From Anaerolineales bacterium (lineage in GTDB: Bacteria > Chloroflexota > Anaerolineae > Anaerolineales > Villigracilaceae): a stretch of DNA of 64,000 nucleotides. Below are positions 1 to 8,849 of this stretch, one piece after another. The stretch is taken from NCBI GenBank assembly GCA_016927315.1, contig JAFGMV010000079.1, forward strand, positions 53,249 to 117,248. The letters are read 5' to 3'. The notes beneath the pieces are model-generated. The model had not been told where the DNA came from. It made no database searches and worked only from the letters and a program-made list of their open reading frames with translations. Position 1 is the stretch's first letter. Each line of letters starts with the position of its first letter. Both the position numbers and the translations under genes were made by a program.

Positions 1-500
1 ATATCCTTGCCAGGGCTTTTGTGCAGGCAGCACAAAGCAGACCTGAAATGCGCTTGATTCTCCTGGCAGGAGGTTCACAGGGACATACGATCCGGAAAAT
101 CCTGCAGGGGGGCGGCGTTCTGGAGCGGGTGGATTTCGGAGGTCAAATTCCCCAAAAAGACCTGCCTCGCTGGTATCATATGGCTGATGTGTATGTTTCT
201 CCATCCCATGTGGACGGTTCATCCGTTTCGTTGATGGAAGCACTTGCCTGCGGCCTCCCCTGCCTGGTGTCTGATATCCCGGCCAACAAGGAATGGGTTA
301 TCAGTGGTGAAAATGGCTGGCTTTTTCCGGATGGCAATGTAAAAGACCTGGCGGTTGCGATGGTTCAGGCCTGTGACGAAAGGAAAAACTTACAGCAGCT
401 CGGTCAGAAGGCTAGAGAAACTGCCGAAGACCGGGCAGATTGGCAGAAGAACTTCAATAGACTGCTTTCAGCGTATCAACAAGCTGTCCGGCTGGGTTGA
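1..500 (+). CDS. Glycosyltransferase, GT-B (GT4-like) C-terminal part; 5' end outside window
   Basis: The reading frame is open from base 3, so the gene starts upstream of the window and only its last ~165 residues are visible. They match the C-terminal nucleotide-sugar-binding half of GT4-type glycosyltransferases. The LILLAGG strand is followed by PQKDLPRWYHMADVYVSPS and then by EALACGLPCLVSDIPANKEW, the usual acceptor/donor loop with its E-x(7)-E-like motif. The tail is a helix with many charged residues. It probably transfers a sugar from an activated donor during cell-surface glycan assembly, in keeping with the glycan genes that follow. Donor and acceptor cannot be told from sequence. 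The stop lies 24 bp before the lapA-like gene. Confidence 0.85.
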   Translation, partial: ILARAFVQAAQSRPEMRLILLAGGSQGHTIRKILQGGGVLERVDFGGQIPQKDLPRWYHMADVYVSPSHVDGSSVSLMEALACGLPCLVSDIPANKEWVISGENGWLFPDGNVKDLAVAMVQACDERKNLQQLGQKARETAEDRADWQKNFNRLLSAYQQAVRLG

Positions 501-524
501 ACTAATGATGAAAAGGAGGTTGTT

Positions 525-851
525 ATGGTATTCATTTTGATCGTAGCTCTACTTTTTGCGATTGCGGCGGTGATTTTTGCACTTGAGAACCCCAACATGG
601 TAACCGTGACCTTCCTGGGTTACCCGGCTTATGGGTCGATCGCCTTAGTCGTCCTGATCGCGGTTGGGTTTGGGTTGTTGACCGGCATCCTGGTGATGCT
701 CCCCAGTGTCATCAAACGCAGTGTTGTACTTTCAAAACAACGGAAGCTGATCGCTGAACTCGAGAATAGTATTGAATCACACCAAACTGCCATTTCAGAT
801 AAAGGCGCTCAAATAGAAGAAGAAACTGCTGAAACAATAGAGTACGAATAG
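525..851 (+). CDS. LapA-domain (DUF1049) small membrane protein
   Basis: 108 residues. An N-terminal membrane segment (about residues 2-22) is followed by the family signature ALENPNMVTVTFLGY. A second membrane segment lies at about 36-60, and a charged, probably coiled-coil tail rich in Lys and Glu faces the cytoplasm. This matches the lipopolysaccharide-assembly protein A (DUF1049) fold. In bacteria without LPS the role is unknown. A strong ribosome-binding site AAGGAGG (513-519) sits 5 bases before the ATG. It lies within the glycan locus but need not be functionally tied to it. Confidence 0.8.
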   Translation: MVFILIVALLFAIAAVIFALENPNMVTVTFLGYPAYGSIALVVLIAVGFGLLTGILVMLPSVIKRSVVLSKQRKLIAELENSIESHQTAISDKGAQIEEETAETIEYE

Positions 852-941
852 GATAGTAAGGATAAAGTTTCTATGCATGTATCGTGGCCGGCGTAGTTAC
901 TTTGTGCAAGCAATCTACTTTTTGGAAGGATATTTCTACTG

Positions 942-1697
942 ATGGGCAATGGTAAAGAATTTCAGGGGAAATGGGCAGTAGTAACCGGGGGGTCGCGAGG
1001 GATTGGTCATGCAATTGCACTTGACCTGGCTAAGAACGGCGCGAATGTATCGATTGTGTACCTGGAGCATCATGGCGATGCAGATACCACCCTGAAGCAG
1101 CTGAATGCTCTGAATATTGAGGCTGAAAAATACCAGACCGATGTTAGTGATCATCAACGGGTTCAGGAAACCTTTAGTACGATCATCAAGAATCATGGTG
1201 CGATCGAAATCCTGGTAAACTGCGCCGGTATCAATCGCGACAAGTCAATGAGTAAATTACCCCTGGATCTCTGGCAGCAGGTCATCGATACAAACCTGAC
1301 CGGGGCATATAATTGTATAAAAGCCACTTGGGACCATATGAAAGAAAAGCAATATGGCCGGGTCATCAGCATCAGTTCAATTGTTGGACAGGCCGGTAAC
1401 TTTGGCCAGGTGAATTACGCGGCCTCTAAATCCGGTCTGTTGGGAATGACAAAATCCCTGGCGTTGGAAGGCGCCAGGAACGGTATCACTGTGAACGCCA
1501 TTTGCCCTGGCTTTATCAATACCGATATGGTGCGTGGGATGCCGGACGATGTCTTAGAGAAAGTCATTCAACGGATTCCCGTAGGTCGGTTGGGGACCCC
1601 CGAAGAGGTTGCTCGAGCGGTCAGTTTCCTGGCTTCACCACAATCGGGCTTCATCACCGGTCAGGTAATCAACGTCAATGGCGGCCAGTACATGTAG
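942..1697 (+). CDS. SDR-family oxidoreductase, FabG/PhaB-like 3-ketoacyl reductase
   Basis: 251 residues, the usual length of a classical short-chain dehydrogenase. The NAD(P) motif is TGGSRGIGHA (about 15-24), followed by the NCAGIN strand, the catalytic serine in SISSIVGQ, and the Tyr and Lys in NYAASK. The PGFINTDM and NVNGGQYM ends are typical of FabG and acetoacetyl-CoA reductases, which reduce 3-ketoacyl thioesters with NADPH. Because it lies directly before an AAC(3)-type acyltransferase and other glycan genes, it may instead make a 3-hydroxyacyl group or reduce a keto-sugar. That is inference. A GGAAGGA ribosome site precedes the ATG. The gap to the next gene is 23 bp. Confidence 0.85.
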   Translation: MGNGKEFQGKWAVVTGGSRGIGHAIALDLAKNGANVSIVYLEHHGDADTTLKQLNALNIEAEKYQTDVSDHQRVQETFSTIIKNHGAIEILVNCAGINRDKSMSKLPLDLWQQVIDTNLTGAYNCIKATWDHMKEKQYGRVISISSIVGQAGNFGQVNYAASKSGLLGMTKSLALEGARNGITVNAICPGFINTDMVRGMPDDVLEKVIQRIPVGRLGTPEEVARAVSFLASPQSGFITGQVINVNGGQYM

Positions 1698-1720
1698 GCC
1701 GTATAACAGGAGTGCACAGT

Positions 1721-2476
1721 ATGCTTAATTTCGATCAACTGGTAACTGATTTCCGCACCCTGGGGCTGGAGCCTGGGGATACACTGCTGGTACACAGTTC
1801 CTATCTTTCCATTGGAAAGGTAGATGGCGGTCCGCAGGCAGTCATCGATGCCCTCCTGGATGTGCTTGGGCCGGATGGAACATTGATTATGCCCACCTTT
1901 AATTTCAATTTCAATAAAGGTGAACCCTGGGATGTACGCGAGACACCTTCCCATATGGGTGTTCTGACAGAATTGGTGCGCAAAGACCCACGAGCGAAAC
2001 GTGTATTCCACCCAATATACTCCTTTGCCATCATCGGCAAACACGCAGAGATGCTGGGGGGGCTGAAATACAAAAGCAGTTATGGCCCCGACTCGGTCTT
2101 TGCCAAACTGCGTGAATTAGACGGAAAGATCATGATCATTGGCTTGTCATATAACAACAGCATGACCTTCTTCCATCACGTGGAAGAAATGGTCGGAGTC
2201 GACTATCGTTATATGAAAGACTTCACCGGGATGGTCACCGATTGGGATGGAAACACTTATGAAGATTCGTTCCAGATGATGGTGCGTGACCTGGATAAGG
2301 GTATTCTGACTGCTGTCGATCCCATGGGCGCCTTACTTGAAGAAGCCGGGATTTCCAAACTGCGCAAGGTGGGCAAAACAACCATCAAATTGATGAATGC
2401 AAACCAGGTCTTCGAATTTACTGCCCGGGAAATGAAGCGCGACCCTTTCCTGTTGTACCAGAGCGAAGGAAAATAA
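1721..2476 (+). CDS. AAC(3)-family N-acyltransferase
   Basis: 251 residues from the ATG at 1721; a longer open frame exists upstream but overlaps the SDR gene and does not resemble the family. The N-terminus shows the family pattern GDTLLVHSSYLSIG, then GPDGTLIMPTFNFNF, then FHPIYSFAIIGKHA, and later TFFHHVEEMVG, which should contain the catalytic His/Glu pair. Family members transfer an acetyl or acyl group from a thioester donor to an amine. Here, among glycan genes, the acceptor is probably an amino sugar, not an antibiotic. It is followed 17 bp later by a DUF4910 gene, and this pairing suggests a shared modification step. Confidence 0.85.
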   Translation: MLNFDQLVTDFRTLGLEPGDTLLVHSSYLSIGKVDGGPQAVIDALLDVLGPDGTLIMPTFNFNFNKGEPWDVRETPSHMGVLTELVRKDPRAKRVFHPIYSFAIIGKHAEMLGGLKYKSSYGPDSVFAKLRELDGKIMIIGLSYNNSMTFFHHVEEMVGVDYRYMKDFTGMVTDWDGNTYEDSFQMMVRDLDKGILTAVDPMGALLEEAGISKLRKVGKTTIKLMNANQVFEFTAREMKRDPFLLYQSEGK

Positions 2477-2493
2477 CCGCACCGGAGTTTTCT

Positions 2494-3807
2494 ATGAACC
2501 TGAAATCTATCCTGGCTGAGATACTTCCGTTACACCGTACCCTGGCATCCGATGATATGGATAAAACCCTTGAAATCATTGGTTCCTATATGCCCAGACA
2601 GTCCAACTACATGGTTGAGTCATATACTCCCGGCGCCCCGGTCTGGACATGGAAAGTACCTGAGCGTTATGTCGTCCACGAAGCCTATCTCGAGAGCGAG
2701 ACTGGACAGCGGTTTGTCGATTTCGCTGATAACCCCCTGCATATCATTTCTTATTCTCTTCCTGTTGACCAGCTTCTACCCTGGGAAGAACTGGAACCCC
2801 ATCTGCGTTATAACGAAAAACGGCCTTGGGCGATTCCCTGGGAGTTCAAATACTATGATCGCAGCTGGGGATTCTGCCTTGCTAAGGAAACCTTCGACCG
2901 GATGCCGCGGGATAAAAAATACCGGGCGGTTATCCGCTCAGAGTTCCTGACCGATCCTGAGCCAGGGTTCAGGGTAGCCGCCGGGATTATTCATCCGGAA
3001 GGCGGTCCTGTCCCGGCTGCCGGTGAAATGCTGATCCAGTCACACACCTGCCACCCGATGCAGGCCAATGATGATGCCGCTGGTGTGGTCACCGCTATTG
3101 AAGTCGCCAGACGGCTGGCCGAAAAGCCCCTGCCGCCGGGGTCAATGAGCGTCCGTTTCTGGTTTGGGCCCGAAACCATTGGTACAATCGCTTACCTGGC
3201 TCATAACGAACCCTTAATCCCTGCCTTGCGAGCCGGTATATTTCTGGAAATGACCGGCAACCAGAGCAAGATTGCCTGGCACCATACCCGCCAGCATGAC
3301 GATCTGCTCGATAGGATTACTCAATACGTCTTGAAAAGTACAGACCACGAAGAGCGCGAGTTCGCAGCCGCCCCTGCCAATGACGAGCGCGTCCTGAACG
3401 GCCCTGGCGTCAATGTGCCCTGCATCTCGATCAATCGCTGGCCATACGACGAATATCACACCACGGATGACAACCTGGCAATCATGCACGAAGACATGCT
3501 GCAGGGGGCAGCAGATGTTGCCGAACAAATCATCCGTATCTATGCCAGTAACTACATTCCCAAACGCACGTTTCGGGGACCGGTTTTTCTCTCCGGTCAC
3601 GGATTATGGGTTGACTGGAATGAAAATTGGGCTCTCAACCGCGCCATAGAAAGGATCATGATGCGCTTTGAAGGCCAGCACACCATCTTCGATATCGCCG
3701 AGCAGACCGGTCTGGACTATTGGGTAACACGCGAGTACGTCGAGAAATTCCGGGCCAAGGGATTTGTTGAACCGCAGCCGATCCCTTCCCAGGCACATAC
3801 GGCCTGA
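2494..3807 (+). CDS. DUF4910 / aminopeptidase-like domain protein
   Basis: 437 residues. The centre carries an M28-like metal-binding core: SHTCHP at 183-188, NDDAAG at 192-197, a Glu in FGPETIG at about 229, and a His in DEYHTTDDN at about 330. The C-terminal ~70 residues look like the winged-helix part seen in this family (FDIAEQTGLDYWVTREYVEKF). Members occur in polysaccharide and natural-product clusters, where they are thought to act as zinc amidohydrolases; the substrate is unknown. Position between an AAC(3)-type acyltransferase and a CMP-sugar-type cytidylyltransferase suggests it trims or deacylates a sugar-linked amide. No signal peptide is visible, so it should be cytoplasmic. Confidence 0.8.
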   Translation: MNLKSILAEILPLHRTLASDDMDKTLEIIGSYMPRQSNYMVESYTPGAPVWTWKVPERYVVHEAYLESETGQRFVDFADNPLHIISYSLPVDQLLPWEELEPHLRYNEKRPWAIPWEFKYYDRSWGFCLAKETFDRMPRDKKYRAVIRSEFLTDPEPGFRVAAGIIHPEGGPVPAAGEMLIQSHTCHPMQANDDAAGVVTAIEVARRLAEKPLPPGSMSVRFWFGPETIGTIAYLAHNEPLIPALRAGIFLEMTGNQSKIAWHHTRQHDDLLDRITQYVLKSTDHEEREFAAAPANDERVLNGPGVNVPCISINRWPYDEYHTTDDNLAIMHEDMLQGAADVAEQIIRIYASNYIPKRTFRGPVFLSGHGLWVDWNENWALNRAIERIMMRFEGQHTIFDIAEQTGLDYWVTREYVEKFRAKGFVEPQPIPSQAHTA

Positions 3808-3837
3808 TCCCGGACGATTTTCTGTTTCATCACGTCT

Positions 3838-4644
3838 ATGAATCCACGGATTTCAGTTATCATTCAGGCCCGCATGGGATCCTCCCGCCTGCCCGGCAAG
3901 GTCCTGCAGGAAATTAATGGCAAGCCGATGCTGCAGCGTGTGGTTGATCGGGTTAGTAGAGCCAGTCTGGTTGATGAAGTCATTGTCGCTACGACGGTTG
4001 ATCCATCTGATGATCCGGTCGCTGGGTACTGCCAGACTAACAATATCCTGCATACCCGCGGCAGCCTGTATGATGTACTGGATCGCTACTACCAGACCGC
4101 CCGACAGTATCAGGCTGATATCGTTGTACGCATCACGGGCGATTGCCCTGTCATCGACCCGGTTGAGGTCGATCATGTCGTGCAGGTATCTCGTGAGACC
4201 GGAGCGGATTTTACTTCCAACCGCCTGCCCCCACCCTGGGGACGCAGTTATCCAATCGGGCTGGACACGGAAGTGTGCTCTCGCTTGTTGATCGAACAGG
4301 CCTGGCGCCGGGCTGCTGAAAAGCACCAGCGTGAACATGTGATGCCTTATTTTTATGAAGGTGTTGAACTGCAGACTGTCAATTCATCTCTGGCAACAGG
4401 AATTTCTACCCGCGGTTTCCATATCGCGCTGCTCAACCATGAACCGGATTACGGCCGACTGCGCTGGACGGTGGATACCCCGGAAGACCTGGAATTCATC
4501 CGCCAGGTTTTCGATCGTTTTGATGGTCGGGATGATTTTTCCTGGCAAGATATCCTGAAATTGCTGAAACGGGAACCAAGGTTGGCTGATATCAATTTTG
4601 GTGTAGCGCATAAAAAACTTTTTGATATTGATGAACGGACCTGA
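3838..4644 (+). CDS. SpsF-like cytidylyltransferase (NTP-transferase fold)
   Basis: 268 residues. The N-terminus IIQARMGSSRLPGKVL is the nucleotide-binding signature of CMP-sialic-acid-synthetase-like cytidylyltransferases, of which Bacillus SpsF is the named example. RITGDCPVIDP is the second metal/nucleotide motif. RLRWTVDTPEDLEFI near the C-terminus is also characteristic. It should activate an acidic nine-carbon or similar sugar as its CMP ester for transfer to a surface glycan. No sialic or legionaminic acid synthase (NeuB-like) lies in the window, so the sugar is unknown. The stop at 4644 sits 8 bases before the chosen start of the next gene. Confidence 0.82.
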   Translation: MNPRISVIIQARMGSSRLPGKVLQEINGKPMLQRVVDRVSRASLVDEVIVATTVDPSDDPVAGYCQTNNILHTRGSLYDVLDRYYQTARQYQADIVVRITGDCPVIDPVEVDHVVQVSRETGADFTSNRLPPPWGRSYPIGLDTEVCSRLLIEQAWRRAAEKHQREHVMPYFYEGVELQTVNSSLATGISTRGFHIALLNHEPDYGRLRWTVDTPEDLEFIRQVFDRFDGRDDFSWQDILKLLKREPRLADINFGVAHKKLFDIDERT

Positions 4645-4651
4645 ATTCTGT

Positions 4652-5557
4652 ATGTCGTTAATTACACTTTTTACTGCCCCTAAACCCTTTATTGACCCTC
4701 ACATCTCTACCATCCAGTTCAATGCCATCAATTCTTGGAAACACCTGCCGGAAGTGGATGTGCTGCTGCTGGGAGATGAAACCGGGCTGGCTGAAACCGC
4801 CGTTAACCTGGGCGTCAGGCATATTCCGGATATTCAGTGCAACCTGAATGGAACACCCCTGATCTCTTCCATGTTCGCAACTGCCCGGCAAAACAGCGAC
4901 AGCCCATTGTTATGTATTATCAACACAGATATCCTTTTAATGTCCGATTTTGTAGAGGCAGCCAGACAGGTCCTGGCGTTCACGGAAAAATTTGTCCTTC
5001 TGGGCCGCCGTTGGGATATGGATGTAAAGGAAGCTCTTGATTTTCCCAAAAATTGGTCTCAACAACTGAAAAAAAGAGCCCTGATAAATGGTGAACTTCA
5101 CCGCCCGGCTGGTAGTGATTATTTCTTGTTCCCAAGAGATTGCTATAACGATGTCCCTGATTTTGCCATCGGTCGCGCTGGTTGGGATAATTGGATGATC
5201 TATAAGGCTCGCCAGGAAAAGTGGCCTGCCATTGATGGTACTGATTCGATTATGATCATCCACCAGAACCATGACTACAGTCACCTGCCTGGTGGACAGC
5301 CCCACTACACCCTGCCTGAGACGGACGATAACATTCGCCTGGCCGGAGGGCAGGCCGCCATCCGTTACACGATCCTGGATACTGATGCCCGGCTGATAAA
5401 TGGACGTTTGCGCTGTCCTGCGCCTTCCTGGGGGCGCCTCTGGCGTGCTGTTGAACTGTTGCTGCGTAAAGTATTTTTCTTCCTGCCGGATGAACGACGC
5501 GAGAAGGTTGTTCGCCCAAAACGCTGGTTTAAGATGTTCAGGAAGTTGTTCAAATAA
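4652..5557 (+). CDS. Probable glycosyltransferase-like protein of a glycan cluster
   Basis: 301 residues from the ATG at 4652; an in-frame ATG at 4631 would overlap the previous gene by 14 bp. Strand-rich N-terminus SLITLFTAPKPF leads to LLCIINTDILLMSDF, where NTD resembles the metal-binding DXD of nucleotide-diphosphosugar transferases. It is followed by GRRWD and the GRAGWDNWM motif often seen near acceptor sites of GT-A enzymes. The C-terminus is basic and hydrophobic (RKVFFFLPDERREK) and may touch the membrane. The family is not firmly recognised. A GT-A-type transfer reaction in the same glycan pathway is the best guess. Confidence 0.6.
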   Translation: MSLITLFTAPKPFIDPHISTIQFNAINSWKHLPEVDVLLLGDETGLAETAVNLGVRHIPDIQCNLNGTPLISSMFATARQNSDSPLLCIINTDILLMSDFVEAARQVLAFTEKFVLLGRRWDMDVKEALDFPKNWSQQLKKRALINGELHRPAGSDYFLFPRDCYNDVPDFAIGRAGWDNWMIYKARQEKWPAIDGTDSIMIIHQNHDYSHLPGGQPHYTLPETDDNIRLAGGQAAIRYTILDTDARLINGRLRCPAPSWGRLWRAVELLLRKVFFFLPDERREKVVRPKRWFKMFRKLFK

Positions 5558-5600
5558 CGTCGGGGCATTCTCTGTCTGACGAACATGAGGTTATCAATAC

Positions 5601-6548
5601 ATGCGAAAAGGCCAAAATCCCGCTAAGTTTGTAAAAGAGGTTGCCCGGCCTGAACGGATCACAGCCGCCATGCTGACTTATATCCCTTTCCTGAGCGGCT
5701 TCTACGCCGAAACCCTGGATGTATTGAGGGTTAGCCTGGATTCGATGCGAAAGGAAGCTGGCTTGCCTTTTGATCTGCTGGTCTTCGATAATGGTTCTTG
5801 CCCGGATGCACGTGATTACCTGGTGCAAGAAAAGGAAGCCGGCCGTATCCAGTATTTGATCCTGTCCGAGAAGAACCTGGGCAAGGGAGGCGCCTGGAAT
5901 ATGATCCTGGCCGGGGCGCCGGGCGAGATCATAGCCTACGCAGACAGTGACGTGCTCTTCTCTCCGGGCTGGCTTTCCCGCTCGGTGGAGATCCTGGAGA
6001 CCTACCCGAATGTCGGTATGGTGACGGCCCGTCCCTTCCGCACACCCTCGGATTTTTACAGCGCCACACTGGATTGGGCCCGTAAAGAAGCCAGCCTCGA
6101 AGATGGGCAGTTCATTCCCTGGGAAACTTTCCTGGAGTTCAATCTTTCGTTGGGTCAGACCAAGGAAGAGAACAAGAAAATCTACGCCGACACGAAGGAT
6201 TGGAAGATCACCCATAAAGGCGTAACTGCCATGGCCGGCGCCTCCCACTGGCAGTTTACTGCTTATAAATCAACCCTGCAGCAATTTTTGCCTTTCGACA
6301 TGACCCGCCCGATGGGACAGGTGCGCCAGCTCGACCAGCGCATGAACAAGGCCGGACTGCTGCGGCTGATGGTCAGTGACCCGCTCGCAATGAACATGTC
6401 CAATACAATGGGTTATCTACGCGGTGAACTGGGACAGAAACGGGCCCAAACCAGGCGATCCCTGGGCAAACGTCTCCTGGCGATTGGCCTTGTAAAAAAG
6501 ATTTTGCTGGCTGTGTATAACCGGATATTTAACTGGTATTATTCATAG
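5601..6548 (+). CDS. Glycosyltransferase family 2
   Basis: 315 residues. The GT-A Rossmann-like core shows ITAAMLTYIP, LLVFDNGSCPDA, EKNLGKGGAWN and YADSDVLFSPGW, where DSD is the DXD metal/nucleotide site. This order is standard for GT2 enzymes that use UDP- or dTDP-sugars. The C-terminal ~60 residues are basic with a hydrophobic patch (LAIGLVKKILLAVYN), suggesting association with the inner face of the membrane. It follows the preceding gene after 43 bp with a GAGG ribosome site and is probably in the same operon. After it comes a 355-bp gap with a repeat-like element. Confidence 0.85.
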   Translation: MRKGQNPAKFVKEVARPERITAAMLTYIPFLSGFYAETLDVLRVSLDSMRKEAGLPFDLLVFDNGSCPDARDYLVQEKEAGRIQYLILSEKNLGKGGAWNMILAGAPGEIIAYADSDVLFSPGWLSRSVEILETYPNVGMVTARPFRTPSDFYSATLDWARKEASLEDGQFIPWETFLEFNLSLGQTKEENKKIYADTKDWKITHKGVTAMAGASHWQFTAYKSTLQQFLPFDMTRPMGQVRQLDQRMNKAGLLRLMVSDPLAMNMSNTMGYLRGELGQKRAQTRRSLGKRLLAIGLVKKILLAVYNRIFNWYYS

Positions 6549-6903
6549 AATCATGACTTTGCGAGCCCGGTAGGGCGAAGCAATCTCGGCGCACGAGCAG
6601 AAGTTTAGCTTGACAAGATAGGATTGCCATGATTATGCCGCGCAGCGGTACGGCTGCCCGGCAGCCTCGCAGACTCATATTAAAAGGATTATGGATCAGG
6701 CTGCCAGAAAATTATTTAGAAAAAAAGGTACAAAACCATACACAGATAAATAGTCTGAATTCATCCGTTGCTCATCTCCCAATCAATAAACAACTTCTTC
6801 GATTTGATCAATAGGATCAAAAAGGTTGAATAGGAAGCTGGCAACGCTTAAGAAGGGTTGCAAAACCCGCAAAGCAATGCTGAAAGTCTAAGCACAGGAA
6901 TTT
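6549..6903. other. Gene-free stretch holding a repeat-like element
   Basis: No convincing gene in 355 bp. The first ~140 bp look like a degenerate dispersed element (see the repeat entry). The last ~60 bp before the next ATG are AT-richer and could hold its promoter, but no clear -35/-10 pair was seen. A 61-codon frame at 6629-6814 lies inside the repeat and has no family resemblance or ribosome site. Confidence 0.5.
6551..6690. repeat. Candidate non-autonomous dispersed repeat (TTGCGAG...CTCGCA ends)
   Basis: The left end reads GACTTTGCGAGCCCGG and continues with GGCGAAGCAATCTCGG. The right end reads CAGCCTCGCAGACTC, so TTGCGAG and CTCGCAG form imperfect inverted ends about 130 bp apart. 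This arrangement resembles the GTCATTGCGAG...GAAGCAATC...CTCGCAATGAC class of intergenic elements found in many environmental bacteria (known from general experience, not searched here). Only one copy occurs in the window, so repetition cannot be shown from this sequence. Confidence 0.45.
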
Positions 6904-8346
6904 ATGAAACGTATTTTTATCTCCGCCGACCACGGTATGGCTATTATCTACTTCCTGCAAAGTGAGGTTGTCCCGACGCTGCTGGAGGCAGGCATCGAAG
7001 TCATCGTCCTGACCGACGATGAAACCAGGGAGCGCATTGCAGCGCGCTTCACCCGTCCCGGTCTGACCTTCGAAGGCCTGCGTCTCAAGCAGGCCGGCGC
7101 CTACGCCAAAAACGTCCGGCCGCGGCAGCAGTGGGTCCTGGCGTACCTGCGCAGGGTAGGCGGCTCATGGCGTATCAACACCGAAGCCCAGGACAGCCAT
7201 ATCCGGGAGGTCTGGAAAGAAAACTCCTGGAAGTTCAGGTTGGGCATCTGGCTGCCGGCCGTGCTGGCAATCCTGATCCTGCGGACCAGCCGGCTGGCCC
7301 GGCAGGCTCTGGTGAAACTGCAAAGCCGCTTTGTTCCTTCTCCACCCTTATACGATGACCTGTTCGACAAGTACCAGCCCGACCTGGTGATTGCCTCCAC
7401 CGCCGGCTGGCGGCTGGACCGCTACCTGCTGCGAGAATCCGCCCACAGGGGCATCCCCAGCATGGCGGCCATCGTTGGTTGGGACAATCCATCCAGCTAC
7501 GCCATCCCCGGCGCCCCCATAAACTGGGCCACCTGCTGGTCACAGCTGCAAAAGGATGAACTGGTGTACGGCTCTGATTGGGATCCGGATCATGTGCACA
7601 TCGGCGGTATACCTTCTTACGACGGGTATTTCCGAAAAACCTGGCTGATGCCGAAAGAAGAGTACTTCAAGCTGCACAATCTGGATCCGGACCGAAAACT
7701 GGTATCCTATGCCTGCTCTTTTGTCCATTTCGCACCCAACTTTCCCAATGTTGAAGCCCTGGCAAAGCTGATCGCTTCTGACCGACTGTCAGCACCTTCA
7801 CAGTTATTGATCCGGCTGCACCCCAGTCACTTCCAGGACAAGCCGCAGATCTTCGTCGAAGAACGGGAACGCATCCATGCCCTGGAAGAAAAATACCCGC
7901 ATGTGCATGTCGTGCGCCCGGTCGCCCTGGGCGGTTCTTTGGGGTACTACGGCGGCGAAGATATGGACGAAAAGTCATCGATGATGGCCCATTCGGATGC
8001 TTTCGTAACGGTCTATTCCACCATGGTTGTCGAGACCGCGGTACACGACACCCCGATCATTGCGGCTGTCATCGATACCCCCGGCGGCTGGAACAAACCC
8101 AAAAAGTTTTCTCTTTCACTGAAAGAAATCGGGGACTGGCCTACCCACCAGCGCTTCCGGAAAGCCAGGGCCGGACGCGTGGCTGAAAGTCAATCCGAAC
8201 TGCAGGATGTCCTGAATGCCTACCTGCAGGATCCTACCCTGGATGCCGCCAAACGCCGTAAATTCATCGAAGAAGAAATCACCTATACGGATGCCGCTGC
8301 CGGCAGGAAAACTGCCCAATTCATCCTGAAAGTGCTTGAGAACTGA
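6904..8346 (+). CDS. Large GT-B-like / capsule-type glycosyltransferase-like protein
   Basis: 480 residues. The N-terminus MKRIFISADHGMAIIYFL followed by PTLLEAGIEVIVLTDDE resembles the first Rossmann domain of GT-B proteins. The middle has YQPDLVIASTAGWRLDRYLL and SMAAIVGWDNPSSY. The C-terminal half has LLIRLHPSHFQDKP and, after HSDAFVTVYSTMVVETAVHDTPIIA, the S-T-x3-E-x3 pattern used by CDP-glycerol glycerophosphotransferase-like and UDP-GlcNAc-2-epimerase-like folds to bind the donor. A hydrophobic segment at about 113-128 may contact the membrane. The exact reaction is unknown; a role in exporting or building the surface glycan fits the context. CAGGA upstream acts as ribosome site. Confidence 0.65.
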   Translation: MKRIFISADHGMAIIYFLQSEVVPTLLEAGIEVIVLTDDETRERIAARFTRPGLTFEGLRLKQAGAYAKNVRPRQQWVLAYLRRVGGSWRINTEAQDSHIREVWKENSWKFRLGIWLPAVLAILILRTSRLARQALVKLQSRFVPSPPLYDDLFDKYQPDLVIASTAGWRLDRYLLRESAHRGIPSMAAIVGWDNPSSYAIPGAPINWATCWSQLQKDELVYGSDWDPDHVHIGGIPSYDGYFRKTWLMPKEEYFKLHNLDPDRKLVSYACSFVHFAPNFPNVEALAKLIASDRLSAPSQLLIRLHPSHFQDKPQIFVEERERIHALEEKYPHVHVVRPVALGGSLGYYGGEDMDEKSSMMAHSDAFVTVYSTMVVETAVHDTPIIAAVIDTPGGWNKPKKFSLSLKEIGDWPTHQRFRKARAGRVAESQSELQDVLNAYLQDPTLDAAKRRKFIEEEITYTDAAAGRKTAQFILKVLEN

Positions 8347-8405
8347 TCCTCCAGCGGTGTGGTCTTGGTGTGTCCTTGGGACTACTCAACCACCCAAAAA
8401 CACAG

Positions 8406-8849
8406 ATGAAAAAGAACATGTTCCTCTTTTATTTCTCGATCCTTCTTGCAATCGCTTCCAGCTCCCTGTATCATTTCGTTCAGAAAAGCACCCCGGGGAA
8501 TGTTAACTTTGCCGTTTCCCTGCTGGTCACCTATGCTGTCTCGCTTGCAATCACCTCCCTGATCTTTTTATTCTTCCCAGTCAGGGATGGCTTTGTGGCC
8601 GAACTGCGCAGCCTGAACTGGGCCAGTTATGTCCTGGCATTCTCCCTGGTGGGACTGGAGGTTGGTTTCCTGTTAGTCTATCGCTCCGGCTGGAATATCG
8701 GTATTGCCGCGGTGCTGGTCAATGTAGTCGCTGCGCTGATCCTGGTCCCGGTGGCCATCTTTGTTTTCAAGGACCGCCTGAACTGGGTCAACATCGTCGG
8801 TATCCTGGTCTGCCTGGCCGGTCTGGTGATGCTGAACTGGAAAAGATAG
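8406..8849 (+). CDS. Small EamA/DMT-type multi-pass membrane protein
   Basis: 147 residues from the ATG at 8406; a GTG at 8370 would add 12 residues without hydrophobic content. Five hydrophobic segments can be seen (about 4-20, 34-55, 72-92, 97-118 and 125-143). The last two contain IAAVLVNVVAALILVPVAIFV and NIVGILVCLAGLVML, the pattern of half-size drug/metabolite transporter proteins. Such proteins move small metabolites or lipid-linked sugars (for example ArnE/F-like flippases). In a glycan locus a flippase-like role is reasonable but not shown. It sits between a GT-like gene and a sulfotransferase gene, all on the same strand. Confidence 0.7.
   Translation: MKKNMFLFYFSILLAIASSSLYHFVQKSTPGNVNFAVSLLVTYAVSLAITSLIFLFFPVRDGFVAELRSLNWASYVLAFSLVGLEVGFLLVYRSGWNIGIAAVLVNVVAALILVPVAIFVFKDRLNWVNIVGILVCLAGLVMLNWKR

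Noticed and set aside
1502..1720. Extended N-terminus for the AAC(3)-like gene
   Set aside because: It overlaps the SDR gene in another frame and has no family similarity; ATG 1721 starts the conserved domain.
6629..6814. 61-codon plus-strand frame
   Set aside because: It lies in the repeat-like element and has no ribosome site or recognisable motif.
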